Shown here: positions 34,123 to 47,100 of the stretch, piece by piece
Layout of the letters: every line of letters begins with the position of its first letter
Numbering within the stretch: the stretch's first letter is position 1
The notes under the pieces: generated by a model
What the model saw: the letters and a program-made list of their open reading frames with translations, nothing else
Told to the model about the DNA's origin: nothing
Databases searched by the model: none
Program-made: the position numbers and the translations under genes
DNA from: Porites lobata
Taxonomy: Eukaryota; Cnidaria; Anthozoa; Scleractinia; Poritidae
NCBI GenBank assembly: GCA_942486035.1
Contig: CALNXK010000026.1
Coordinates: 2,461,001 to 2,525,000, forward strand
Direction: 5' to 3'
DNA: 64,000 bases

Positions 34123-34624
34123 GGGTTAGATCCTTTTCCGGTCACACTTTCGCTGCATCGTAAGTCGTTTTCAGAAGGTGCATTTAGAGAGGCATATATG
34201 GCCAAGGCTCTATCAGGCCTTCCTAAAGGAGATTATGTATTAAAGAAATACAAAGAAGCGTTTGCGTTTGATCTTGCATCCAGTCAGCATTCCTGGTTTG
34301 ATTTGCCGCCATCTTCTGTGGGAAACGTCAATACCCAAGTGCATTGTGGGCTCTGGCATCGATAGGCCATGAACAACATTTTTTTTTTAGAAAAACCTTA
34401 TGGCACTGCTAGGCCAAGGAAATATTATTATCGTTTCATTTTACTTTTGCTTAAAATTATTTTACTTTACTTTCTATTTTTTTCGTTTAAATTTGATTTA
34501 AAGTATCTCGATAATAATTTTTTTTCGTTTAAAGTTTAAAAATAAAATGAAATAACATAATAAATTACGGGGAACTTACAAGATACTACACAATTTTCTT
34601 ATGGCACTCCCAGGCCACCATAGT
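33730..34624 (+). pseudogene. Truncated copy of the alpha-kinase-carrying transposon
   Basis: From 33,730 the sequence matches, in inverse, the element at 46,467-48,215. It has the end of an alpha-kinase-like frame (HLEELAINELKWLDP, then after the inserted MITE SEGAFREAYMAKALSG..GDYVLKKYKEAF) to a stop near 34,365, followed by the ~260-bp terminal repeat ending GGCCACCAT at 34,624. The left part of the element is missing. The frame is split by a MITE at 33,779-34,125 and cannot be functional. Confidence 0.85.
33779..34125. mobile_element. 347-bp MITE inside the alpha-kinase fragment, perfect 8-bp TSD
   Basis: TTAGATCC occurs at 33,771-33,778 and again at 34,126-34,133. Removing the insert restores continuity with the intact copy at 46.9 kb. 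Ends are CCCGGGGCGGGC and CCCCCCGGG. The interior has several ACCCTATCCTAGAGTA-like subrepeats. The 8-bp TSD suits a hAT-type family. Confidence 0.9.
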
Positions 34625-34635
34625 TGTCCCCGCAG

Positions 34636-37600
34636 GTCATCAGGCTGTGTATAAAGTCTCTGACCGTACTTTTGTTGTTTATTGTCAACCAAGTGCGACT
34701 AACACTCTTGGCTTTTGCCACGTGAAGGCTGAGGATGGCAAGAATGGAAAATACCACAAGTGTTGCTGTAAAGGCTTTCTTGCGAAGGGAAAGCAGGAGA
34801 AATGTCGGGTCATTTGTGACCATCTTCATGTCCTTTTTTGCTGCACAGAGCTGCACAATACTGGTTATTCTTCAACAACAGTACTATCAACTTCAGCAGC
34901 TTCTCCTTCCTCTGAATCTACCTCTTCTCTAAGCGAAGACCCTCAGCATGCCGTTTCAACTTCACCAGCTGCTCCTTTCTCCTCCGAATCTATCTCTTCA
35001 CTAAGTGAAGACTCTCAACAACCCGTTTCAAGGGCATCTACGTTGCAACTGTATGCAAACGAGAAGTTGCCATACCGTTACTCAACGCAATTCCTTAATC
35101 TGGTCAGCCGTAAAGATGCTGCAACTCATCTTTCTTGTTCTGGGCAGGGTTGGCCATCCATATTTGAGGTAGCTGATGCATCCTGTCGACTCTGTGGAAA
35201 TCCTTTGGGTCAATCCAAGGTTCACTCTGGTTCGAGAGGAGGCAGTGTGTTGTACGGCAATTTGAACCCCTTTAAAAAGGTGGTTGTCAGAGTAAAAGAA
35301 TGCAGCTCGTCTTTGTGTAAGGCGATGCATCGTGTTTTTCCAACTGAGGAAGGTTAGTTATTTAAATATGTACCGGTATATGCTTCATATGTTATCACAG
35401 GCTTCCCAAGCTCACTTTACGAGTGTTTTTCCTTCTGACAAGACTATCGGTGTCGCGTTACATTGGCGATCGTTGAGAACTAACTACCTTGATTGTGACT
35501 TTTTTCTATAAAATAAATAAAGGAGACTTGCCTTTTATGTATTCCTGTGTTGTTTTTTTTGGTGTGAATTCATTGATTTAGTCGGTTTCTTGGCTGTTAT
35601 TGTGTGACCACTGTCACACTCTTCATAATAGGAAGTAAAGGCAGGACAGAAACACAGCCATGTTTCCGGAAACAAGCATTTTGTAGGGCCATTTCCAAAA
35701 TTGTTCTTTCTCCAGATGCTGTGATTTCAAGGGTGGACACGGCATTGGTCTGAGATCAAATTTCAGAATTTTCGTTGGTTTTCGTTGGTTTTTTTCGTTG
35801 GTGAATGATCATTGTTTGGGTTTGTACTTTTAACGTGTAAAACTGTTATTGATTTCCAAGAGGAAACGTTTGTTCTGGGTTTTCATTGTTGATTGAGCCA
35901 CCTTCGGTCAAGGGAAATTTGTCCTCGGACCAACTTCGCGTCCACTCTCAGTGGCTATGGTGGGTGTGCAATTTTTTCAAACCAACTCTTGGAGGTTTGG
36001 ATACCTGTTGAAACACATGATAGTTATTCATGGAAACATTTGAAGCCAACAAAGTGTTCAATTTTTAATTAGGATCAGGTCATAACTTTTTAGTTCCTCC
36101 ACTGGTGAGGGGAAAAAATGAGAGTTCAGTGCTTAATTTGCCAATGTTTAAGATCCTTTTACTCATAACTTCTCTATAATGATTATTTCAATTCATGAGT
36201 TCTCTTTGTTGGCTTAACTGTCACCTTGAGCAATCCCTACAAAAATTTTGGCTCAGTTTTCAATCAATAATAAATATATTTTTGCTTTTCTAGGGCTCTT
36301 CAATGTTAGTGATAAGATTCTCATTTCCTTTGACATACTTCTGAAGTGGCGAGAGCTATTTAGAAGAGGTTGTCCAGTATTAAACTTCATTGAAGCCAAA
36401 ACAGATCTTCTTGTCATGAAACTTAACAAGGTAGATGTAATAAACTATTGTGACATCTGAAATGACATAATATTAGAATCTGACTTAAGTTTATCAAACT
36501 TTGAATAGATAGATCTCAAGGTAATAACTCTTTAATGCTCTTATTACACCAAAAGTATTATTTGAATTGATCAATCAATACCTATAAAACTGCAGAAACA
36601 TCCAGTGAATGAAGGACCTGGCTCTTTTTAATTAATTTTTCTGATTGCTAAGTACTTTATTTAATTTGATTTTGGTTTATAGGATCAATGCCCAACCATG
36701 GAGAAGGTCAGGTATTACAATGAGTTGTTATACAATGGGTTCTGGTGCTTTGAGATGATGACTGAAAGGAACTTGTCTGAAGCTGTTTGTGGGATATGTG
36801 GTGTAATTGGAGAGGTGTATTTGGGTGACGGAAATGAAAAGAATTGCTGTAGTAATTCAAAGGTAGAGTGTACACATGTGTTCAGATATATTTACGTGTA
36901 ATATTATTTGTATGGCTAGGAACTTGTTTTAAGCTTTAATAAAGTATATCAACATTTTGGATTTTCACACAAATGCGTAAAATCACGTGTCATAATGTCA
37001 GATGTCAGTTGCTGTGCAGATAATTGATCTTCATAGGCCACGTGCAATGACATAAAATGTCGTCCTTGTTAGTATTTTGTATATAAAGAATACTAATGAG
37101 GATGAAATTTTGAAATAAAGAATCTTAATGATGCAAGGTAAAATTTGCTCCTCACTCTCCTGAGACTGAACTCAAATGCAGCCCCCAGGCTTTTTTGTTT
37201 GACAGTGTTTTACCAATGATGGATTTTAGCAGACGTGATAGGTTGTTGCGCTCATGAACTACTTACGATTTTCTGTAACATTGTCTTATATTTGTATGCA
37301 GTGTTATGTCTTTAATTTATAATCTATCATTTGATCTTTTATTTGATTTGAATTTTGCTATTGTTTGCCAGATTGTATATCCCAGTGATGGTGTTCCACT
37401 TAAGGAAATGATGGGCCTAGAAGATTTTCTCCAAAAACTCAAGTTGCATCTCATGGAGAAAGTAATTTACACCAAGGCCAATAGTGATTTGATTATTAAC
37501 AGTGAAGAACTGCCACCGGTTATTGCCCCAGTCCTCTGTGGCTTAGTGGTGTACAACTCGGAGAATGACAAGGAAAGTGTTTTCTTGAAGAACTCTGTGG

Positions 37601-39751
37601 CATCAGGTAACTACGCTGTAGGTGGCACGCAGGACTGTTACATTTCAGTGAAAAAATATTTTGGGTACTCTTTAGAATGTAGCTTTTGAAATGCAGACAA
37701 TGATCAGCTGAAATTAGGGTGAGAATTAAGAATGAAAAAAGCTATAGATCTTGTATTTAGATAGAGCATTTACAAGCACAATTCAATGCTGCAACTACAT
37801 ATAATATTATATTATTTTAAATATTATGGTACACCAATACGGCTTAAATCATCATATTTAATTTGTACCTTTTTTTTGTTTTTTTTGACTCTTTCGCCGA
37901 CTTAGTTTTTGGTTTTGGAACCTTTTTGTGGTTATCCTTTTCTATCTTCTGACAAATTTTGTTGCTTTTTAGAATGTTATGGCATACTATGGTACTATAA
38001 AGAATATTCTGGACTGTTCAGTATAGTAAATTATTGATGTGTTTGCATGCTTTCCTAATAAACATGTCGATTTTATCATTGCTTCTAGGTGACCCTGCAA
38101 TCCTTCATAAGGAAATCAAAGAAAAGAACTTGAACATGGCCAGAATTCAGGATTGTGCTGTTGACGAATTGAAGGAGTTGTGTTCGCGTAACAACATTCC
38201 TGTATCTGGCAAGTCAAAGGTAATACCTTTGAAGTTCATTTGTCCTGAGCACTAAAATGTTCTTGAGAAATAGTATTGTACATGTATTTTAAAGTACATT
38301 AGTATGACTGATTCTTTCATCATGGTAGGTTTCCATCCAAACAGATGTAAATGTTGGTCCTTTTTTGAATAAATCTGTACTTATAGCATCTTACTTGTAC
38401 TTTCATCTATTTGTTGTGGTAATTTCATTAAATGGGCGTTTTTAAGCATGTTGAGAAAAAGTTTTATTTTTTTTGCACTGTATACGTTACGTGTTCTGTC
38501 ATTTTCCCTAGGTAAAATTGTGCACTGATCTTCAAGCTCTTTACAGTTCCATGCTTGTTGGATTGTGTCCCTGCCATGGTTTCACTGAAGTACCTGGACA
38601 TACTGGAGGGTTTTACCATCTGGTTTGCCGTCACGGTGTAAGTGTATATTATGTGCTCTCTTTTTTGTCTCTTTTTAAAGGATGTTGAACAGTTCTATTC
38701 CATTTCTTCTTCAGCGTACAGTTGCCTCAAAGTTTTTAACCCTTACGGAGTCCGTACGTGATGCCGCCGATTTATATATGTCCCTGAAGTATCCACCAAT
38801 TGTTTTCATTTGTGATTCTCCATGTGGAATGGTGCGTCATCTTGAATGTAGAGCGCCACATCTATGTGAAGCACTTTGGGGAGAAAATTCAGGATGTTTT
38901 GAAAAACCCGAGTATGCCAAGAAACCTGCAGAGGTATGTATTAATTTGTGTAACTAACTCATGTTATGGTTCTTTTGAGTTGACCTGTATTTATCATAAC
39001 ATGTATCTTGTGCCAAATGGAGACAATGAAGGCCTGAAAGTGCCAAACTTCGGATAATCACCTTGTTAGAGGTGCAGAAATCACTTAAATATCTGTCGTG
39101 AAATAAACACCTTTGACTGTTAATATCCCTCTATTCTCGAATTTCATCGTTGTTTATTTGTTTATCTAGGCATAAAGGATTCTGCAGTTATATAAAAGTA
39201 ACACGTTGTTTTCATCCCTTGAATTGAATAGTCCCTCCCATCGGACATATAGCAACAATTGCAAAGTGGAGTGCTATGTTTGATAATAAACCATATTTTT
39301 TTTCCAGGAAGTTGATTGCCCTTTTATTGTGCCAGCCGAGTACCGTTCCAGTTATTTCCCAGAGGTTTCTGATGATCTTGGTGAAATGGAGCATCCAGTT
39401 TCACGTTGCTCACAACGATTTATCTTGGGGGACAGATTCCACAATTCCACCAAGCCACATAAGTCGCCTCTTTGCTTGTTTCACAATATTGATCTGTGCA
39501 AACAGAGCACTACCATTAAAACAAGCTACCAAGAGTCAGAAAATTTTAGAAAGAACATGAAGCGTCTGCGCAGCTCCACTCTTCAAGGCTTTGGACTTCA
39601 TTTTTGTTTTAATTTCCTGATGGACTACTACCAGAATGAGGCAATTGTGATGCAGCAAGAATGCCTTTTGTCCAAGCAACTAAAAGAGGGTCAGCAGTTA
39701 GTGAGAGACAAATACCATAGATTTACTGTAGTGAACAGTGTTCCTTCATAA
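34636..39751 (+). CDS. SWIM-finger, KDZ-transposase-like protein (HMGXB3-like), 5' end missing
   Basis: Eight exons join in phase with GT-AG introns: 34,636-35,352; 36,294-36,430; 36,683-36,862; 37,372-37,606; 38,089-38,219; 38,512-38,637; 38,715-38,933; 39,308-39,751 (stop). They give ~729 residues. Exon 1 carries a SWIM zinc finger (C-x-C-KGF...C-DHLH) and a Ser-rich linker. Exon 2 reads GLFNVSDKILISFDILLKWR. Exon 7 has a candidate catalytic Asp in IVFICDSPCGMVRHLEC followed by WGE..GCF. Exon 8 has RFILGDRFHN..PHKSPLC and the conserved FLMDYYQNEAIV, whose Glu may complete the active site. This architecture resembles the transposase-derived part of vertebrate HMGXB3 and KDZ-superfamily transposases. 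Exon 1 begins with a spliced acceptor, so the true start lies upstream, where a transposon copy now sits. It is either a host gene born from a transposase or a decaying transposon gene. Confidence 0.78.
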
Positions 39752-41124
39752 AGCGCAAAGGAGTTAGTTGTTTTTTTAAGCTGATATTCATTAATGTCAT
39801 GTACCCTTATTGTCATGCTATAAGTTTATACTCCTTTCGAAAGTTGATGGGTTCTTAAAGTTTTCTGATAAAAAACGGTATATGCTTGCAAGGACCACCG
39901 AGACAAAATAGAAGCACAGGATCATGTAGTGAAGGATCTGATCAGCAACAAATTGTTGAACCAATGAACTTAAAAAGCAAGGCTGAATTAACAGCCAGGA
40001 AAATATATTTCCCTGCCTGTTAATTCAGCCTTGCTTTCTTAGTTTATTTGTTGGAATTCAGTTATAAGGTTTGTTTAAGTGAACATAGTACATATTGACA
40101 TAGTTCCCTGTCACAGTGTTTCATAAGCTCTGTCAATGGTGCACTCCATTGTAGACTTAGTTTTCAACTCATGCCTTGCCTATGAACAATAAATGAGTTG
40201 CCGTGTCGAGGGGAAAATGTGGTTGCTTGTTCAGCATTCAATTCACGAGTGTGCTCGTAAAGCACTTTGATTAGATATTAAGGTAAAAGTGTTTAGCAAT
40301 TTTCCCTGTATACAGTGTACTTCTTGGTAGTAATACACTAGAGACTTTGTCTACCAGTAATCTGTAACGACATAGAATGGTAGCTTTGTACAACATAACA
40401 TTACAAATCTGTTCCGTTCCCGCACAATTTGACTGCTGGACAGTTTTGGTTTTACGTCAAATTACCCATTCTTCATCATAATCCATTTTCAAAGTCGCTT
40501 TGAATTTGCATTATATCTTGCCAGATTTTTTAACCAACATCTGTTTGAAATACTGTGAGTAGTGTGAAATGTGCGTTTGGAAACTGTGTATTTCGGCGAA
40601 CGCATCAGTGGCCTTTGACTTGCAAGTACACATTCGCATCTGCTGTGCTGGCCAAAAATGGCAAAATTGTATCAGCATTACGTTTGGGTCTCCCTCAGTA
40701 GAGGTTACAAGAGTCAAACGTTTGCTCCAAAATAGTCATGATAAGTTATGAGAGGCGGCATGTAGGATTGCAAGAATTAAGTGTCCCAGTACATGTTAGG
40801 TCCACATAGTTTTGTTTACAACAATAATGTTTACTATTTCACAGTAGGATTTTTTATAATGATAACAGATGATTTCTTTAGTTGCATTGCATTGCATCAT
40901 AGCACATGCGCAATTCAAACTTTCATGCTGCAAAATGCTTTTCTTAAGGGCCATTTTCTCAAAAAAAAAAAGATGTTTTAGACATGACACAATTTGAGGT
41001 TCAACTGTACTTCAGTAATAAAGTAAATAAGTGCACTTTGAAGTAAAACACCCACAACTCAATGCAATTCAGTAAGCAAGTATTTATTTTTCAATTACTT
41101 GTTGGACACGAACGTAATCTTGAA
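39752..41124. other. Convergent intergenic / 3' UTR space
   Basis: Apart from the hairpin at 39,974-40,037 the stretch holds no coding sequence I can support. Both flanking genes end toward it. Confidence 0.5.
39974..40037. repeat. Perfect 21-bp-arm hairpin between convergent genes
   Basis: AAAGCAAGGCTGAATTAACA is followed after ~22 bp by TGTTAATTCAGCCTTGCTTT, with a further CAGG/CCTG pair. It sits in the gap between the plus gene ending at 39,751 and the minus gene ending at 41,125. Could be a tiny MITE or a hairpin in a 3' UTR. Confidence 0.8.
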
Positions 41125-44100
41125 TTATTGACGTGTCGATGCACATGTAGTGCAAAACCAGTCAGCACGTGGTGCTCTTTTAACACCTGCACATACCCTG
41201 GAATAAAAAAAAATCACCTTTAAGCTGGCAATAATTACTGTCTCTGTGTGGCTCTTATAATGTGAACGGTTTTACACCCATAAAAAGTAGATGTCGTCGT
41301 ATTTCGAGTCATTAGGACAGTCACTTAGAAAACAATGGCCTAAAGGAAATTGTTACTGCAAGGTACACCCAAATACAGTAAATCCTTATTTCACATTGCT
41401 CCTATGCAAACAATGCTCACATGAGGGTAGTGGGGTACATAAATTAAAAAAAAAGGTACTGTAACATATTGCCGAGAGCTCCTGTTAACTAGAAACGAAA
41501 AATATAAAACTTTTATGTTTATTTCTGGGATAAATCAGTCTTAACATGGTACTGTCCACGCCTCTGTCAAAATTTTAGAAATGTGATTTCCAATTTTTTG
41601 GAAATGTTCATACCGTTCACTGTTGGGTGAGAAAATGTCACAGAAGCTTTCCAGTTTTTCAATTCTTTTCCTTTGTTTTAAATGTTGCAGTGTAAATACT
41701 TACATGTGGAACCAGTGCTGGCATTCTGTGCATTGTATCCAGTCAATTTTGCCTTTTCCTTTACGTGCAGTGGGTGGCGAGGTGTCCTGGCACATGTAGC
41801 ATGTATCATCATCTGTACCTGCTACATACACATAACAGTATTATTATCATAGTGGTGCGCTTAAGCAGTGACCATGGACATTAACTCTTGCCTTTGCATG
41901 GGCAACTAGTAATCTGATTTTCGCATTAATAAAAATTATTTATCTTGGGCATCCTGAATTCCAAACTTTGATTGGGTTCTCAGAGAATATCCAAGCTTGT
42001 ATCGATAAATAATAAATATTTCTTTTATACATTTCAGTCTCTTTTCTTAGGTATTGCCTTTTACAACAAGATAGACATGCACGTAAAATCAATGGAAACT
42101 CAAAAAAATACCAGAATTCCAGAAAAAGTCAGCACCATAAAACTAAAACATGGTCAACATATTCTGACAGGTGACATTAAACAAAAATACCCTATTAGAA
42201 CCTCAAAAACAAAAAATTTTGATGAGGTGACAGTGGTGTCAGGAATACTCTGTCCACTTAAACACCTAAATTACTACTCTGTAGAGGTGTAGCGTGTATT
42301 TATCATGGAGTATGCACCTTAAAAAATTTTCATTGAGAGCTAACGATGCAAGCCTGGGGGGGTCTGGGGCCTAAAACTACTTACTGCAGCAAAGTTTGAT
42401 CCAGGATACATTAACAGCCTTATCTCACTGGGTAAATGTCAAGGATTGTGTGATTGAGGGCTTTTCACTCTATGTCATACTTGTCAAAATGAATGTAATT
42501 ATCTAAAATGCTTTTTGCCACTTAGATACTTCTAAGCCACTTTTTTTTGGGCTTTCAAAGGGTTTGCACATATGTCATATGTATATAGTGACTGTGCCCC
42601 TGTGCTGTATGTTGCTGGTATGTAAATTGCATTTCACCTTTCTGCTCCTTTGGAAAAATTCCAATTGTCCCATTGACACTTGAGGTGCCAGGTTTGTCAC
42701 TGGAAGCACCAGAATTTACAGACGAAATATCACCTTCAAAGCCAAACACAGTCATAATGTTTGTAGTGCATTAGCAAGAATACAATCATTGACCACGTTC
42801 CTAAGTAATTTCGCTGTTCTGGAATTAGAACATTATGCTGCCAGCTTCACAAGTTTGTAGATAAAAAGGGAAACAAGGAATAATAAATGTTTGATCTCAG
42901 ACATATCACATAAATTTTGATACCGAGGTTCAAATTGTGTGAGTTTGGCTGCCAGTTGTTCCAGGACTAATTTGGGTAGCTTGGAACCGCAGGAACTGCA
43001 ACCGCTGTTAAGGTAGGGAACCCAATTAAGCTCCTTTAAGTCCTATTATTTTGTCTTTTGTTAAGAAACCCCTCATTATTATCGAGAGTTTCATAACAAA
43101 ATATTTAAAAGTGATTTTCATGCAGCTACTGACAGTACTTCAATATTATTCCATATCACCGGGAAGTCTGAAGAGTTGGTTATATGTTAGAAATATATTA
43201 ATTAATAATGATGATTGATTTTGCCACATCACATTGCAAGCTGTTAATAACAGGACATAAATTATACATGAGAGGAAGTTTACAATATTGAAGTACGGTG
43301 ATCACATTTACCTTCTTTTCCATCTTCTTCCTCTATGTGTAAAGCTAGCCTTTTTGACACTCCAAGCTTATATCCCTTCAAATTAAATGTGTGGAACATG
43401 TCTATTTTTTATTAGTAAAATCTGACTAGTGGCCTATTATTAATGCTGCAATCTGATTGGTTGAGCTACTACTAGGCTACCTATATGTTATGGCCCACTA
43501 GTAGCAAAAAGTGATGGCTTTGAAAGCTAAAACGATGGCTTTAAGTCTAGCTTTAACTAGCTAAAGTTGTTTTGTCTCAATATTTTTGGCCAACTAGTTG
43601 GATTTTACTAAAACATTATTTTATTTCCCTCGCCCTCGTGGCCTCTGAGTCAATAGCTATTGCCTCAGAGCCCAGTCGGGCTCGAGGAAAAATTGTTAAT
43701 TACATATTTGAACAAATCATTGTTTCAAAGTAGATACACTTAGTGGATTTCAAAATTTGTATAACTGGTGTTTTACATCACCAGAAAGACATCTAGCGAA
43801 ACAGTGAAATCACTTAAATTCAATATTATTAAGTTAAAGGCCCATGTTCACCCCATTGCAGGTTTTGGTTGATTGTCCCTTTGTTTGGGAAAAATTCATC
43901 TGTTGCATGCATTGTTCTGATTGGCTTTCAATTTTCAAATGGCAATTTTTAACTACAGAAAATTCTCACAATGCATTTTAATAGGGTGACAATGGGCCTT
44001 AGCTTCAAGGACATCCAAAGCAGGTCCTAATTCTCTTACTCTTTTTGAGCTGCATTTTAGTGTTATGCTTGACAAGTAATTTAAATTAGCAAAGAAGAAT

Positions 44101-47100
44101 GTAAAATCTATTTTAAAGTACCTGTATGAAAACTTTTCTGCTCTTTGGAGTGTACTGCTCTGTCGTTTGTTTTGAATTCGGAGTCATTGTCTCCAGTGTC
44201 TCCATGATCTACATATTATTTAAATTAATAGAAAGTTGTGTATTAACATCCAAAGCCTGCAGCTATTATCTTACAACTTAAAGATCTTTTCATTTCGATC
44301 AACTTGAAGGTATGATCAATAACCCTGGCCAACATTACAATTAAGACTTGTCTCCGGGGTCTCTTGAGGAGTTGTAAAGACCTCTCCATCACTCTCCTCT
44401 GCAAAACAATAACAATCTTACATCAAACCATTAGATACCACACATAATGTATGACCACAGGTAAGATTTACAAGACATTAATTTGTGCAATGATCTAATG
44501 TTATGGGCAGATCATCTCCTTTTCCATTATATTACCAGTATATCACCACCGGACTTCATTACTCGCTCGGATTTACACTTAATTGGCATAATATTTAGGT
44601 CAGGGAATAAACATTTAATAACTTGCAAATCTACTATTTATTAGCTAACCTTCTACAAGTTTCTCGAGCTTGGCAGAAAGCTGGTTGATGCTGTCCCTTA
44701 ATTTGACACTGAGTACCTGGGCAGTACTATTAGAGCCAGTAATTTCATCTTGAATTAATGTTCCATTAAGAAAGTCTTGAACATCCTCTTCATTGCCTGC
44801 ATTTCCTGTCACTACAAATAAGATTTCAATTGATAGAATATTGTGGAATAGCAATAATTGTCAACAAATTGTAATACAGCAGAAGCTCATAAATGTATAA
44901 GCAGATGCAGTTTAACTCGTGAGTGTTTCTGAACAAATTAACCCCATTTAAAGTCCCATGTAGACTCTGTACATGTATATGTACAGCTATTTCGAGAAAG
45001 GTTGTCGGAAAAGTGCACGCGACAATCCCGACAGGTACTGTGGATGGTTTTTGAGTTCACTGTTCATCAAAGAAATCATGGACATATGTTTGAGAGTGCT
45101 AAAGTGAATCAACAATAAAAGATTCGACAGCTACAGTGTCAGGACCAGCGTATTGATCATATCCTATATTACCTTTCGCGATTGTTGAGGGCACATGTTT
45201 TTTGACAAGCGTTCTCGAAATAGCTGTATGCATTTCCATAAGGCCATATACACTTTCTTGGGTAACGATTGAGACGTTCCCTTTGTTTTAAAGCTCAAGA
45301 TACTAGACACCCAAAAGGAGATTCCATAATCACCCCTCTCTTCTTTTAACTTTACGCTATACAGTTCTCTGAGGAGCAGTAAAAAGCCATGGAACCTCAA
45401 GAAATTGTGGTTCCGTTGATGCGTTTCGCTTAATTAAATAAGCCTAACCCCCGCTCTTTTAAGCCCCCACCCCCCCCCCTCAAAAGTGCTTGAAAAAATA
45501 TGCCCTGGGGGGCTTAACAGACGATTTATGGTATCCTCAAAATCTATTTTAATTAAACTTTACATCGTTTTTCGTCACAATGTTTTACAGAACAGAGTAT
45601 GCCATGCAAATACATTTCATTGCCCATCAACTGTGTATATTGCACAAACATTTTGGAGTGAATTCAATTATCATTCGTAAAAATTTGCTCTAACCTGCAT
45701 CTATCAGAGCCACTAAGCTATTATTGAGTTCCCTCTTTGGAAGCTTGATACCCTTCTTCATTTAGCTCTTTGGTGACCTTTTTGTAAGGTCACTTGTTGA
45801 GCACTCGATCGCTCACATTTCCAAAGGCAATTGCCACATTAACACAAGATACACCATACTTCTCTACCTCAGTTGAAAGTTCCTATGTAGGGCACAAAGA
45901 TTGAAGAATGTACATGTTTCGATCATTATCATTAACTTACTATATTCTTTGTGGAGATATGGATAATTACATTGATTGCACACTGCTACCTGCGCATATT
46001 GAGAAATTACATATATGGAGTAAAAGTGAAGATCGAAGAGCTCCCCTAGAAGTCTGTTGGTTGACTGTTGGTATACTGTCAGCCAACAGTTTACCGACAG
46101 TTGACCTACAGTAAACCGACACTGCTATAAACACTGAAATACAATGACAATTCCCGCATCTAAAACAAAACTGTTTGTTTCTAAAATTGTAGATTTCCTT
46201 TTCTGTCTAGTATCATACTTGTCTTGAGACTTCTGCCCACCGATCCGTAGTTTTGGCCCTGATGCCAATTCCAGGCACAAAACTTTTTCCTCCACCATTT
46301 TGAGCGTTGACATTCACAGATGGATGAAGCCAGGAAAGGACCTAAATTTTAAAGAAAGAATATGATAAGAAATTGAAATGATTCAAACATGTAACATGTA
46401 ACAACTAACTTATATACTTGTAATAAACAAAGTAATTCCATCCTTTGTTTTATGTAGAAGAATTGTATGGTGGCCTAGGAGTGCCATAAGAAAATGTGTA
46501 GTATCTTGTAAGTTCCCCGTAATTTATTATGTTATTTCATTTTATTTTTAAACTTTAAACGAAAAAAAATTATTATCGAGATACTTTAAATCAAATTTAA
46601 ACGAAAAAAATAGAAAGTAAAGTAAAATAATTTTAAGCAAAAGTAAAATGAAACGAAAATAATATTTCCTTGGCCTAGCAGCAGCCATAAGGTTTTTCTA
46701 AAAAAAAAAAAAAAAATGTTGTTCATGGCCTATCGATGCCAGAGCTCACAATGCACTTGGGTATTGACGTTTCCCACAGAAGATGGCGGCAAATCAAACC
46801 AGGAATGCTGGCTGGATGCAAGATCAAACGCAAACGCTTCTTTGTATTTCTTTAATACATAATCTCCTTTAGGAAGGCCTGATAGAGCCTTGGCCATATA
46901 TGCCTCTCTAAATGCACCTTCTGAAAACGACTTACGATGCAGCGAAAGTGTGACCGGAAAAGGATCTAACCACTTCAATTCATTGACGGCAAATTCTTCT
47001 AGATGAAGCGTGACAACATTTGTTTCTGGTTCTATAAGCTGGCCCACTTTCAACATTTGACTAAGAGAGACAGAACGCGGTATTACAGACGATTTCGTGA

